DNA of 64,000 nt from Corydoras sp. C115 (lineage: Eukaryota; Chordata; Actinopteri; Siluriformes; Callichthyidae). Position numbers and translations under genes: made by a program. Positions 44,530 through 56,017 of this stretch are shown piece after piece. The notes below the pieces were generated by a model. That model searched no databases, was not told the DNA's origin, and saw only the letters and a program-made list of their open reading frames with translations. Where the stretch lies: positions 525,001 through 589,000 of the forward strand of contig JAFMOC010000096.1 in NCBI GenBank assembly GCA_019802505.1, in the 5' to 3' direction. Position 1 is the first letter of the stretch; each line of letters opens with the position of its first letter.

Positions 44530-45492
44530 TCACTATTATTCAGGCTGCTGTAAGCAGATTATTATGCACATGCAGATCTATTTCAAACTTGCAGTTCAAT
44601 AAGAAGAACCTTTTATTTTTATGTCTTTATTGACAGTTTTTAAAAACGAACATGCATTACCTTTATGCTACATAATCATCTTAATTCACTCACAACAAAG
44701 AATTCCAAATGACCTCATACATCTCTATTTATATATCATATATCATATATATATATATATTATGATATATATACTGTATATCAGTGTTTTATATTGTCAT
44801 TATGTTATAAAAAACAACCCTTCAAAAACAGGTTACAGTGTCATTACCATCCAACGAACAAACAGAAAACATTAGACACATGTAAACATCGAAACTCAGT
44901 GAGAAACAATAAATGTTATTCACATTATAAACATTGTTTAAACATCAGACCGCACCAAAGATATGAACTAAAGAAAGAACTCATTTAAAAAACCAGGAAC
45001 AACTAATATCTTACTATTTACAGGACCGAAGTGTATGGGGATTAATGTGAACGCGATTGAAAAAGGCTTGCTTTCTGCATCATTTGTAATCTTTATGTAG
45101 CAACTGCATTCACTTTACATGCAATCAGGCAAAACAGCACATAAACCTGCCCTCATATACAGTATTATAACATAACCCAGATAAATCAGTGCATTTTCAC
45201 TAAAATCATTCACAAAAATTACAAAGAAAATCTTCCTTTGGTTCTTGGGAACAATTTACAGTATTTATATAAATAACTTTCCTAAAAGGAGAACTCAATA
45301 ATCTGGGATTGTTTAATTGACAAAATGGACATGTGCTTCGTTCATAATGCAGGTTGTGTAGATTTTTTAAATCTTACATATTAAAAGAGAAATTTGGTTT
45401 GTAGGAAATCAGACAGATTAAAGACAGCGGAGATAATATTGACATACACAGATTTATGGTTTGGGCTCCAGATTATTTATATTTGAAAACTG
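44530..45492. other. Intergenic DNA
   Basis: AT-rich with a short (TA)n near 44735-44775. No coding signature. Confidence 0.4.
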
Positions 45493-45502
45493 ATAATCTG
45501 GG

Positions 45503-45852
45503 AGGCGGCACGGTGGCTTAGTGATTAGCACGTTCACCTCTCAGCACTAGGGATTCTCGGTTCGAATCTCCATCTGGGTGGAGTTTCCATGTTCTCCCCG
45601 TGTCCGCGTGGGTTTCCTCCGGGTTCTCTGGTTTCCTCCCACAGTCCAAAAACATGGATCAAGTTAATTGAGTTCTCAAAAAAATTGCCCCATATAGAGT
45701 GTGTCTGTGTGAGTGAGTGTGTGCCCAGCGATGGATTGGCACCCTGTCCTGGGTCTATCTGCCCAGCGCCCGAGACGTTCTCCCCTGGATGGGCATGGGG
45801 AACCCCATCGCGACCCTAATAGAGGATAAAGCGGGAGATAATGAATGAATGA
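45503..45852 (+). mobile_element. SINE-A copy
   Basis: Duplication ataatctggg at about 45493-45502 and 45853-45862. Confidence 0.92.
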
Positions 45853-45973
45853 ATAATCTGGGTGGCATTAATAAAAAAAAAAATAAAAAAAAAAAACACA
45901 GTACCCAAATAACAAAACTGTTCTGAACCTCATCATTTTCTTTATAATTTTAATTAAATTGTAATTAAAATAC

Positions 45974-45978
<5 letters not shown>

Positions 45979-46024
<46 letters not shown>

Positions 46025-46036
46025 TATATATATATA
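45979..46036. repeat. (TA)n tract, left of Tc1 element
   Basis: AT dinucleotide run into which the Tc1 element is inserted; continues at 47656. Confidence 0.95.
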
Positions 46037-47652
46037 CAGTTGTGATCAAATTTATTCAACCCCCAATGCTGCGAAGGGTTTTATGGAATTCAGTGCACAT
46101 TTGTAATTGTGTTCATAATGAAATCTTACAAGGACTTGTTAAAGAACTAAATGCAAAACTAAGATAGCATCAATTGTTTTTGTCATAAAGTATTAAATGG
46201 CCTTTTTGTGATTTCTTCATTGACACAATTATTCAAACCCTTTACAACTACCACTCATAAGAACAGAGGTTCATTCCAGTGTTTTCAATCAGGTACTGAA
46301 AAGACCTGTGGATGTCAACGAGCAGCAATCAAGCATGATAAGCACCAATTAGGCAGATTTAAAAGGACTGTGATACTCAGCTCCTTCTAGACATCTACTG
46401 GTGTGTTTACAAGCATGGTGAAGGCAAGAGAATGGTCCCAGAAGACAAGAGAAGAGGTTATTGCTCTTCACAAGAATGGCAATGGATATAAAAGATTGCG
46501 AAGTTGTTAAATATTCCAAGAGACACTATCGGAAGTATCATTCGCAAGTTCAAGTTAAAGGGCACAGTGGAAACGTTACCTGGTCGTGGCAGAAAGAAGA
46601 TCCTGACCGCGACTGCTGTGCGCTACCTGAAGCGTAATGTGGAGAAAAATCCCCGCGTGACTGCTAAGGAACTGAAAAAAGACCTGTCAGATGTGGGCAC
46701 TGAAGTTTCAGCTCAGACAATAAGGCGCGCACTGCATAACGAAGACCTCCATGCCAGAACTCCCAGGCGCACCCCCTTGCTGACTCCAAAGAACAAGAAA
46801 AGTCGACTGCAGTATGCCAAAAGTCATGTGGACAAGCCACAAAGGTTTTGGGACAGTGTACTGTGGTCAGATGAAACTAAATTAGAACTGTTTGGGACAA
46901 TGGACCAGCGCTATGTTTGGAGGAGAAAGAACCAGGCTTATGAACAAAAGAACACCTTGCCTACTGTGAAGCATGGCGGGGGGTCAATTATGCTTTGGGG
47001 CTGTTTTGCTTCTAATGGTACAGGAAAGCTTCAACGTGTGCAGGGTACCATGAATTCCCTTCAGTACCAGGAGATCTTGGAGGAAAATGTGATGGAGTCA
47101 GTCACAAACCTGCGGCTTGGGAGACGTTGGACCTTCCAACAGGACAATGATCCGAAGCACACATCCAAGTCCACTAGAGCATGGTTGAACATGAAAGGCT
47201 GGAACATTCTAGAGTGGCCATCGCAATCACCAGACTTAAATCCAATTGAGAACCTCTGGTGGGACCTAAAGAAGGCAGTTGCAGTGCGCAAGCCTAAGAA
47301 TGTGACTGAACTGGAGGCTTTTGCCCATGAAGAATGGGCAAAGATACCCATAGGTCGCTGCAAGACACTTGTGTCAAGCTATGCTTCACGCTTGAAAGCT
47401 GTCATAACTGGAAAAGGATGTTGTACTAAGTACTAAAAAATAATGTCACTAGGGGGTTGAATAAAACTGATAATGATGTGAGCACAGTAAAGACATTTGT
47501 GGTTATTCCATCATAAATATTATGTTATATTTGTCTAATTTATAAGTGCCTCTTTGATATAATTGTAAATAAGATGACTGAAATGATCCAAATCAATGTC
47601 AAACTGGCCAAAACACTTTATTTCAGTGGGGGTTGAATAAATTTGATCACAA

Positions 47653-47655
<3 letters not shown>
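46037..47655 (+). mobile_element. Tc1-type transposon, 1619 bp, nearly intact
   Basis: Outer inverted ends of about 30 bp (cagttgtgatcaaatttatt... and complement, with one or two differences) flanked by TA. An inner, weaker repeat of the attcaaccc motif lies about 190 bp inside each end (about 46228-46242 and 47451-47466), an IR/DR arrangement as in fish Tc1 elements. One transposase gene inside. Confidence 0.95.
46415..47436 (+). pseudogene. Tc1-type transposase with one frameshift
   Basis: ATG at 46415 opens MVKAREWSQKTREEVIALHK and stops at 46510. The remaining 310 codons continue in another frame from about 46504 to the TAA at 47434-47436. A single missing base near 46490 explains this; total length would be about 340 residues, usual for the family. 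Visible parts: paired-type helix-turn-helix DNA-binding region, GRGRKK linker, then the catalytic triad in VLWSDETKLELFG, FQQDNDPKHTSK and SPDLNPIENLW, with 34 residues between the second D and the E (DD34E). All catalytic residues are intact. Antisense to synpr. Confidence 0.95.

Positions 47656-47727
<72 letters not shown>
47656..47727. repeat. (TA)n tract, right of Tc1 element
   Basis: Continuation of the left tract. Confidence 0.95.
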
Positions 47728-47730
<3 letters not shown>

Positions 47731-47845
47731 TGTATACTTAATATCTATTATTGTCCTTTAAAATATATTTTCAAATAAATAAAAACCAACTTAATATGTA
47801 AGACATGATGTTTCTGATTCAGATGAATTATATTAGGTGGTGAGC
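47728..47845 (-). other. synpr: Proximal 3' UTR of synpr
   Basis: Lies just downstream of the stop codon. No AATAAA on the minus strand before the Tc1 element, so the 3' UTR may extend into or beyond it. Confidence 0.5.
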
Positions 47846-48103
47846 TCAGTACACAGTGGGTCCACTTGACGTGTAACTTCCCACTTGGCTGTACTCTGAT
47901 TGGCTGAAGCTTCCCGTCGCACCGAAATCCGTACCGGACTGATCGAAGTGACCCTGGTTGTAGGTTTGCTGGTTAAAGGCATTGGTCTGTTTCTCTGTGG
48001 CGGGTGCAGGGTATCGTGCTGCACCCCCTTTATGCCAGCCAGTCTCCTTGAACACGAACCAGATGTTTCCAGCCCAGAGGACGAAGTTCAGGTAGCCGAA
48101 CAC
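47846..48103 (-). CDS. synpr: Synaptoporin, last exon
   Basis: Reads VFGYLNFVLWAGNIWFVFKE then TGWHKGGAARYPAP and a Tyr/Gln/Ser-rich cytoplasmic tail ending SGPTVY, stop at 47848-47846. Acceptor ttgtag. It contains the fourth membrane helix. The tail (NQGHFDQSG, YSQVGSY) resembles the tyrosine-rich tails of the synaptophysin family, though it lacks the TSF..NQ end I recall for mammalian synaptoporin. Confidence 0.93.
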   Translation of the reverse strand: MFGYLNFVLWAGNIWFVFKETGWHKGGAARYPAPATEKQTNAFNQQTYNQGHFDQSGTDFGATGSFSQSEYSQVGSYTSSGPTVY

Positions 48104-48184
48104 CTACAAATCGAAGTTTCATTGAATGAATACACACCAGACTTTTAAAGCTTCACATATGATCAGGTTTCCAACAGAAATAAG

Positions 48185-48580
48185 TAGGGCTGTCTTCAAC
48201 TAAGGATTTTCATAGTCGAATCTGATTCGTCAGATTTTCCCTATAGTCGACTGATAGTCGAATCAGTTAAAATTTCACCACAAGATGGCGCTATAAGCGT
48301 GGTTTTTAAAAAAGATTTTACTTGCTTTATTAATGTGTAGCCTATTGTTAAAGCGCACACATCATTTAAAAAAAATATTAACAGAAATTAGGATGATTTT
48401 ATTTGACAAAAAGCTATATATACAACGAAAACAAAGACATTTCATGTAAAAACTAATGCTTAGCAGCAGCCATGGGCGCCCCCATGTGGTCAAAATGGTA
48501 CATTCGACTATGAGGTTCATAGTCGACTACGGTTCTCCGAATCGAATCGTCGAATCAGCGAATATTGCAGCTCTCCCCTA
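48185..48580. mobile_element. MITE-B copy in synpr intron 5
   Basis: Perfect 8-bp duplication (gaaataag) at 48177-48184 and 48581-48588. Ends about 40 bp from the donor of the exon at 48621-48812. Confidence 0.94.
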
Positions 48581-48620
48581 GAAATAAGTTTTATTATTAA
48601 AATACAAAAGTAAACATTAC

Positions 48621-48812
48621 CACAGAGGTGTTAAGGCCAGACCAGATGGGTCCGTACACCGAACTGCACTTATTTGTCTGGATATTGCACGCAGACATTT
48701 GTAGAAGCACTTCATCAGGGTCTGTAGCCACCTTCACATCTGACAGAGCTTTAGCCCAGGCGGACGAGCTCACCAACCACATGAAGGAGAAAATCACTGT
48801 CACAACGAAGTC
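48621..48812 (-). CDS. synpr: Synaptoporin, exon 5
   Basis: Reads DFVVTVIFSFMWLVSSSAWA (third membrane helix), KALSDVKVATDPDEVLLQMS, then a luminal loop with two Cys (MSAC, NKCS) and SGLNTSV. Acceptor gagcag, donor gtaatg. Exactly 64 codons. The SSSAWAK.LSDVK.ATDP motif is diagnostic of synaptophysin/synaptoporin. Confidence 0.96.
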
Positions 48813-48912
48813 CTGCTCGGAGAAAAATACATTCAGTTTCAAGTTCATATCACTGCACTTACTTTCTGCTCAACCTTGTATGCAAATGAAGTTGTCCAAC
48901 TTAAAATAACAA

Positions 48913-49140
48913 ACTGTAAAGCTATTACTAGAACATGAACATGTTTGTATTGCTTTGTACAGTATTGTCTTAAATTATTATAAGTCTTAAACGATTAATA
49001 AAAACCCTTGATCTTGTTTGTATTTAATTTTGTATTTTAATTTTGTGAGAAACTATATTCTGTTTTGTATTACTCTCTTAATATTTTCTGTGCTGTAATA
49101 TTTGCATGTAACATTTTTTTTCTTCTGGAACCTCCTGCTT
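48913..49140. other. synpr intron, unique
   Basis: AT-rich intron DNA without recognised features. Confidence 0.5.
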
Positions 49141-49146
49141 AAACAG

Positions 49147-49221
49147 TATCTATCTATCTATCTATCGATCATTCGATCAATCAATCGATCGATCGATCGA
49201 TCGACAGATAGATAGATAGAC

Positions 49222-49261
<40 letters not shown>
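49147..49261. repeat. Palindromic tetranucleotide array
   Basis: (TATC)n passes through (GATC)n into (GATA)n, so the left half is the reverse complement of the right half. Confidence 0.9.
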
Positions 49262-49262
<1 letters not shown>

Positions 49263-49612
49263 TTCATTCATTCATTATCTCCCGCTTTATCCTCTAGTAG
49301 GGTCGCGGTGGGGTTCCCCATGCCCATCCAGGGGAGAACGTTTCGGGCGCTGGGCAGATAGACCCAGGACAGGGCGCCAATCCATCGCTGGGCACACACT
49401 CACACACACACACACACACACTCTATATGGGGCAATTTGGAGAACTCAATTGACTTGATCCATGTTTTTGGACTGTGGGAGGAAACCGGAGAACCCGGAG
49501 GAAACCCACGAGGACACGGGGAGAACATGGAAACTCCACCCAGATGGGGATTCAAACCGGGAATCCCTAATGCTGAGAGGAGAACATGCCGACCACTAAG
49601 CCACGTGCCGCC
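49261..49612 (-). mobile_element. SINE-A copy in synpr intron
   Basis: Complete; (CA)n in the body expanded. Flanked by GATA repeat and (TG)n. Confidence 0.9.
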
Positions 49613-49615
49613 GTC

Positions 49616-49616
<1 letters not shown>

Positions 49617-49661
<45 letters not shown>
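49617..49661. repeat. (TG)n microsatellite
   Basis: About 22 units; ends 15 bp from the donor of synpr exon 4. Confidence 0.95.
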
Positions 49662-49665
<4 letters not shown>

Positions 49666-49676
49666 CAGTGGCTTAC

Positions 49677-49875
49677 AATATAAGGTCCACGGTTGTTCTC
49701 GCGGTACTTCTTCTGATAGAAGATGTAGACCACTGTAGCGCACAGTGAATATAGGAAAGCAAAAACAGCGATGGTGACAAAGAACTCAGCAGAGGAGGAA
49801 AAGTCTCCATCCAGACGGAGCTGCTGTTGTTGTCTGCCTTCACATGTAGGAACATCAAAGGCGACTTGATTCAAC
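49677..49875 (-). CDS. synpr: Synaptoporin, exon 4
   Basis: Reads (R)LNQVAFDVPTCEGRQQQQLR, LDGDFSSSAEFFVTIAVFAF, LYSLCATVVYIFYQKKYREN then NRGPYI. Acceptor gttacag, donor gtaagc. Contains the end of the first luminal loop (Cys in PTCEG) and the second membrane helix. The four-Gln run is unlike mammals as I recall them. Confidence 0.95.
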
Positions 49876-50153
49876 CTGTAACGATGATGCTGAGATTAAT
49901 TCTGGGGTACAGTCAGTGGCATTATTCTAGGCGTTCTAGGTAGAGCATCAGGATTTGATTTTTAAATGTTTCTTTTTCATAAACATTACTGTCATGTCAA
50001 ACCCTCAGACCCTGCATCGATCAGCGCAGACACATTCACAGCAGCTCCTGTATGCATTCAGCAGGTAGGCGAAGACTTAATCTTGGGTCTTCTATAGTAG
50101 TTCTCACAACAGATTGTGGCACCGGCACCTTTATAAACTGGGTTTTTAGTCTA
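49876..50153. other. synpr intron, unique
   Basis: Nothing recognised. Confidence 0.45.
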
Positions 50154-50165
50154 AATTACTCCCCC

Positions 50166-50511
50166 GGGCGGCACGGTGGCTTAGTGGTCGACACGTTCTC
50201 CTCTCAGCGCTAGGGATTCCCGGTTCGAATCCCCATCTGGGTGGAGTTTCCATGTTCTCCCCGTGTCTGTGTGGGTTTCCTCCGGGTTCTCCGCTTTCCT
50301 CCCACAGTCCAAAAACATGGACCAAGTCAATTGAGTTCTCCAAATTGCCCCATATAGAGTGCGTCTGAGTGAGTGAGTGTGTGCCCAGCGATGGATTGGC
50401 GCCCTGTCCTGGGTGTATCTGCCCGGCGCCCGATACGTTCTCCCCTGGATGGGCATGGGGAACCCCAACGTGAGCCTAATAGAGGATAAAGCGGGAGATA
50501 ATGAATGAATG
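50166..50511 (+). mobile_element. SINE-A copy
   Basis: Perfect 12-bp duplication (aattactccccc) at 50154-50165 and 50512-50523. Confidence 0.95.
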
Positions 50512-50523
50512 AATTACTCCCCC

Positions 50524-50620
50524 ATGGACACGGGGAGAACATGAAAGCTCCAACCAGATTGAGATTCGAACCTGGATCCCCAGCGCTGAGAGGTTAACGT
50601 GCTGTCCACTAAGTCACCCA
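50524..50620 (-). mobile_element. SINE-A head fragment
   Basis: Older, diverged piece of the head (cggggagaacatgaaagctc to the A box). The previous SINE landed at its edge. Confidence 0.75.
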
Positions 50621-50640
50621 CAAAAACTAGGCGTAATTAT

Positions 50641-51081
50641 TAGGGGTGTCTTCAACTAAGGATTTTCATAGTCGAATCTGATTCGTCAGATTTTCCCTAT
50701 AGTCGACTGATAGTCGAATCAGTTAAAATTTCACCACAAGATGGCGCTATAAGCGTGGTTTTTTAAAAAAGATTTTTTTTATATATATTTTACTTGTTTT
50801 TCTAGAGCACCGTAAATGGGATCCCCGTTCTGGACTTTTTTCCACCTCAAAGGAAAAACCTAAAACACTCAGATTAATGAGTTTTAGGATGATTAGGATG
50901 ATTTTATTTGACAAAAGGCTATATATATATATAACGAAAACAAAGACATTTCATGTAAAAACTAATGCTTAGCAGCAGCCATGGGCGCCCCCATGTGGTC
51001 AAAATGGTACATTCGACTATGAGGTTCATAGTCGACTACGGTTCTCCGAATCGAATCGTCGAATATTGCAGCTCACCCCTA
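50641..51081. mobile_element. MITE-B copy, long form
   Basis: Perfect 8-bp duplication (gtaattat) at 50633-50640 and 51082-51089. Has an extra central segment also partly seen at 13030-13050. Confidence 0.94.
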
Positions 51082-51089
51082 GTAATTAT

Positions 51090-51303
51090 AAACCTGAGGA
51101 AAGATGATCAGAACCATTATGTTTGCCCGTCTGCCTGACGTTCCCTCCGTGAGTTCAAGAAAAGAATTGATTTGATTCTCCGTTGTGTTAATCTGTTGTG
51201 TAAATGTTGTGTGCAGCGCGTTAAGAAAGCATTAGTGCTTTTCATTTGATCTTATGCCAAAATGAACTAAAATCAACATCGGGGTTTTCAGAAGCACATT
51301 GAG

Positions 51304-51307
<4 letters not shown>
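51090..51307. other. synpr intron, unique
   Basis: Nothing recognised. Confidence 0.45.

Positions 51308-51361
<54 letters not shown>
51308..51361. repeat. (GA)n microsatellite
   Basis: About 26 units. Confidence 0.95.
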
Positions 51362-51364
<3 letters not shown>

Positions 51365-51452
51365 GGAAACTAAACGAGGACCAGAACGGTCTAAAAACAG
51401 GCGCTCTGAAGTGACAAAATCTAAATATTGTTTTATATATTATTATAATTAT

Positions 51453-51791
51453 TCATTCATTCATTATCTCCTGCTTTATCCTCTATTAGGGTTGCGGTGG
51501 GGTTCCCCATGCCCATCCAGGGGAGAACATTTCAGGCGCTGGGCAGATACACCCAGGACAGGGCGCCAATCCATCGCTCGGCACACACTCACTCACACAG
51601 ACACACTCTATATGGGGCAATTTGGAGAACTCAATTGACTTGACCCATGTATTTGGACTGTGGGAGGAAACCGGAGAACCCGGAGGAAACCCACGCGGAC
51701 ACGGGGAGAACATGGAAACTCCACCCAGATGGGGATTCGAACCGGGAATCCCTAGCGCTGAGAGGAGAACGTGCTAAACCACGAAGCCACC
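51453..51791 (-). mobile_element. SINE-A copy with 26-bp flanking repeat
   Basis: A perfect 26-bp direct repeat (starting attgttttatatattattat) lies at 51427-51452 and 51792-51817. Head lacks the first bases. Confidence 0.9.
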
Positions 51792-51817
51792 ATTGTTTTA
51801 TATATTATTATAATTAT

Positions 51818-52173
51818 CCATTCATCCATTGTCTTCCGCTTTATCCTCTATTAGGGTTGCGGGGGGGGGGGGGGGTTCCCCATGCCCATCGAGGGGAGAA
51901 CGTCTCGGGCGCTGGGCAGATAGACCCAGGACAGGGCGTCAACCTATCGCTGGGCACACACTCACTCACACAGACACACTCTATATGGGGCAATTTGGAG
52001 AACTCAATTAACTTGTTCCATGTTTTTGGACTGTGGGAGGAAACCGGAGAACCCGGAGGAAACCCACGCAGACACGGGGAGAACATGGAAACTCCACCCA
52101 GATGGGGATTCGAACCGGGAATCCCTAGCGCTGAGAGGAGAACGTGCTAAACCACTAAGCCACCGTGCCGCTC
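51818..52173 (-). mobile_element. SINE-A copy directly after the flank repeat
   Basis: Full length with a G-run expansion (51860-51874). Confidence 0.9.
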
Positions 52174-52711
52174 CACATGTGGTGTTTGAGAAAAATAATT
52201 ATCCAGCCCTCTGCTTGACCATTTAATGCTTTATACTTAATATAAAATGACATGTAGCCCTTAGTAAGCTCTATAAAGTTATAAGAATATAAAAAGCAGT
52301 ATTTTATTCAGGCTGAAGCCACTTGTAATTAGAATTAATAAGGAAAAAATGCCAGACTTGTGTTGAACGATCCATTACACCGTGTTTGTCACTGAATCAT
52401 GACAGCGGTCTATTGTCCACAAAACATAGAAGATGTCTGTCAGGGTTATAAAGATATTCTGTAATGTAATTTGGGGCGTTAGGCAGATTTGTAACAGCTT
52501 AGAATTCCTTTGTGCGTTTAGTCATGACATCTGCCAAGACGTTAATGGGTATCATCGGTCAATTCGCAAATGATCCAGATGGGTTCGATAGGCTTAAGAC
52601 AGTAAGGTATGAGTAATAACTGATATACTGATAAAATAACTGATAAAATATTCACTGTAAAATTAAAGTAAAGCATTATGATGGGATTAACAGACATTAT
52701 ATCACGCTTAC
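52174..52711. other. synpr intron, unique
   Basis: AT-rich, with no repeats or exons other than the one beginning at 52712. Confidence 0.5.
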
Positions 52712-52836
52712 CTGAAAGGGTAGGCAAAATGAATGGTGATGCGTAGATTGCTGTCAGACTTGTTTACACAGTCCACACTAACCTGCAGCTGACCAGAGTA
52801 ACCGCCACATGTTGCAAAGGCAAAAATAGCAAAAAT
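52712..52836 (-). CDS. synpr: Synaptoporin, exon 3
   Basis: Reads IFAIFAFATCGGYSGQLQVS, VDCVNKSDSNLRITIHFAYP then F and a split Arg codon. Acceptor tttgcag, donor gtaagc. It holds the end of the first membrane helix and a luminal NKS N-glycosylation sequon as in the family. In phase with exons 2 and 4. Confidence 0.96.
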
Positions 52837-54450
52837 CTGCAAACACATAATAAGCCATTTGAAGTATTTTGAATATTTTCATTGTTGTTTCAGTCCGACA
52901 TTCTGTACACCGTCTAATGAAACAACATCAGTTCAGGACAACAGTCTACACAATGCACAAAATCATCTACAATACTGTAAAACAAATGAGCAGGACAAAT
53001 TGCAATTAAAAGATCCAGGGGGTGGGGTGGGGGGTGGGGAGGTGGGAGTTTGGCTGTCAGTCATATGGTGTAAAATATTTCTACCAGAAAGCAAACACAC
53101 AGATAATAATGACTTCACCTACCGGAGAAAAAATGACCATACACATTTAAACACCCGACCAAAAAATCCAGCTCCACACCGAAAGCTGATTCACATCCAA
53201 ATCGTCCAAATCATTTAGAGGGAAGAGATGCTGTTCACCACACCTACAGCTTTTCTCCACTACTCTGTGCTCTTCATCTGCCCAACCAGCATTCAAGTCT
53301 GAGAGAGGGTAGGTGCGGAGCGAGCGAATTCATAACTCTCTGCTGCATCTCCTCCCTTTTCATTAAACAGGTGCAAAGATACCCACCGAGACTGAACTCC
53401 GGAACATACAGAACATATACGAATCCACACAGAGCTAGAGCTTTATACAAAGAACCAAGCCACCAAGAACTGTACTGATTACAGCGCCGATGATCAGATG
53501 GATGACTGATGATGATGAAGAATTCATTTTAAAATGTGCAAATACACAACAGCTGCTGGTGTCTTCAGTAGAATGACATCTCGTGCGTTCTTCTAACTGT
53601 ATACGAAGCCAGGATGTTACAAATAGATACGAAGTTCATGTCAGTCAATGTCTACATGGTCATCTATGTAGCTCACTGACTAAATCGACAAATCCAAAGC
53701 TTTTATTTTATTGTTTGGGAAGTGAATATGAAAGCGTATAGGATGAAGCTGAAGTTATTATATTTTACAAGAGCCCCACATTTCACTATTACATTCATTC
53801 ATTATACATACAATCTGAGGTTTAACAACTATAATGCATAGGGTTTGTTTATCGCACCGGATTTAGAGTTTTCTTTCTGGATTTTAAGAAAGAGTAAGAG
53901 TAATGAGTGAATTACAACCAACTATAAACACTTCTGGAAACAAGTCTCATGAAAAGACGGCACCACTGAAAACACAATGAAATGTATTTCTTGTCATCAA
54001 AGGGCCTCCAGGAAGGAATGGCTCATATTAAATGGCTGGCTAAAAAAAAAAAAAAACCTCGTCCCGTCGGCCGCATGGGAGGACTGACTGATGATGCAAT
54101 GTTGGGAAAGAAACTCCAACAATGGAACACAGACCAGTGTATAAAGTTCGGACGAGTGGGCGCAGAGGTGTGTGGAAGTTCGTAAGGAAACCCGAGAAAG
54201 CATCAATAACAGGCGGACGGCGTAAGCGTGAAAATACAGAAGAAAACAGACACAGCTGTCCATGAGGGGAACATCTGGTGGCAAGATAATGAGCAGTAGT
54301 CATAACTTTCTATTTGTCATTTATCATTTGTCATTGTAGGCAGTTGTTTCTGAACACCATGGTCCTGCTTTAGACCCCAAGTGACCCCAAGAATTTCGCA
54401 GACCCTCACAGAGCCCTATATCTCAAACACATCGAACACAAACAACTAAT
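52837..54450. other. synpr intron 2, part
   Basis: G-rich GGTGGGG stretch at 53028-53046. No repeat family recognised until 54465. Confidence 0.45.
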
Positions 54451-54464
54451 ATATACTGTATATA

Positions 54465-54813
54465 TTCATTCATTCATTATCTCCCGCTTTATCCTCTATT
54501 AGGGTCGCGGTGGGGTTCCCCATGCCCATCCAGGGGAGAACGTCTCGGGCGCTGGGCAGATAGACCCAGGACAGGGCGCCAATCCATCGCTGGGCACACA
54601 CTCACTCACACAGACACACTCTATATGGGGCAATTTTGAGAATTCAATTGACTTGATCCATGTTTTTGGACTGTGGGAGGAAAGCGGAGAACCCGGAGGA
54701 AACCCACGCAGACACGGGGAGAACATGGAAACTCCACCCAGATGGGGATTCGAACCGGGAATCCCTAGCGCTGAGAGGAGAACGTGATGACCACTAAGCC
54801 ACCGTGCCGCCCC
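54465..54813 (-). mobile_element. SINE-A copy
   Basis: Perfect 14-bp duplication (atatactgtatata) at 54451-54464 and 54814-54827. Confidence 0.95.
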
Positions 54814-54856
54814 ATATACTGTATATAATGCATTGTAATTCATTGTAATTATAATA

Positions 54857-55140
54857 ATGCATTATCATTCAAACCGCTTCCTCCTCCCCAGAACTAAGCT
54901 CAGCACCATGGGTTATAGAGCCGTTTGTTCTGCCGCACCACGCTTGTGGAATGCTCTACCTGACCAGTTGAGAGCTCCTCAGAAAATAGAAAGTTTTAAA
55001 AACGGACTTAAAACGTTTCTTTTTAGAAGAACTTACCATTCTTAATCGATTGTTGCTTTTATATGTGTTTTATATTATTTGCTTTCATCATGTAGCACTT
55101 TGAGATTTGTGATCAAATGTAAAGTGCACTACAAATAAAA
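54857..55140 (+). pseudogene. LINE (Rex1/L2-like) C-terminal fragment and 3' UTR
   Basis: Reads TMGYRAVCSAAPRLWNALPD then QLRAPQKIESFKNGLKTFLF, the C-terminal motif of CR1/L2-group LINE reverse transcriptases, stop at 55043. 3' UTR with agtgcactacaaataaaatg. Severely 5'-truncated. Confidence 0.82.
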
Positions 55141-55152
55141 TGTATTATTATT

Positions 55153-55498
55153 CATTCATTCATTATCTCCCGCTTCATCCTCTATTAGGGTCGCGGTGGG
55201 GTTCCCCATGCCCATCCAGGGGAGAACATCTCGGGCGCTGGGCAGATAGACCCAGGACAGGGCGCCAATCCATCGCTGGGTACACACACACACACTCAAA
55301 CACACTCTATATGGGGCAATTTAGAGAACTCAAATAACTTGATCCATGTTTTTGGACTGTGGGAGGAAACCGGAGAACCCAGAGGAAACCCACGCGGACA
55401 CGGGGAGAACATGGAAACTCCACCCAGATGGGGATTCGAACCGGGAATCCCTAGTGCTGAGAGGCGAACGTGCTGACCACTAAGCCACCGTGCCGCCC
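55153..55498 (-). mobile_element. SINE-A inserted at the LINE tail
   Basis: Duplication atgtattattatt at 55140-55152 and 55499-55511. Confidence 0.93.
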
Positions 55499-55511
55499 AT
55501 GTATTATTATT

Positions 55512-55890
55512 ATTATTATTATTATCGTTTCAATATCGTTGCCTTTGACAATTTACAGTTAAATGTATTTGTTTTGCTTTAGCATCTCTGCACTGCTTTT
55601 TATTTCACAAACCTAAAAAAGAGTCCAATCTTGCCCTCTGCTGGCAGCTGTGTCTCAGGTCAACCACACTGATGTTAATGAATGAAGTTTCAGGGCTGTT
55701 TCACGCACCAACAAGCTGAAGTTTGGTCCTGAACTCTTAATTCTGCAGAGTATCTTTCATATCTTTGTTTTTCTAAACTTGTAATGTCATTGCAAGCATG
55801 TTGTACCATTCCTATTATTCTCTTTTGAATTATTTTTTTAATTACTGATGCACATTAACAAATTATTAAGGTTACAATGAACTAAATATT
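55512..55890. other. synpr intron, unique
   Basis: Nothing recognised. Confidence 0.45.
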
Positions 55891-55894
55891 TAAC

Positions 55895-56017
55895 ATTCCG
55901 ATCTGGGGGGAGTTTCTGTGTTCTCCCTGTGTCTGTGTGGGTTTCCTTCGGGTTCTCTGCTTTCCTCCCACAGTCCAAAAATCATGGATTCAAGGTGAAT
56001 TGGCTGCTGTGAATATT
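55895..56017 (+). mobile_element. SINE-D fragment
   Basis: A second SINE family sharing the mid-body with SINE-A but with attcaaggtgaattggctgct. Interrupted by the SINE-A at 56018. Confidence 0.7.

Noticed and set aside
36915..47845. A sentan-like or other gene between thoc7 and synpr.
   Set aside because: No exon with recognisable protein sequence was found on either strand apart from the transposase.
54857..55045. Small gene containing MGYRAVCSAAPRLW.
   Set aside because: It is the C-terminal motif of a truncated LINE reverse transcriptase followed by its 3' UTR.
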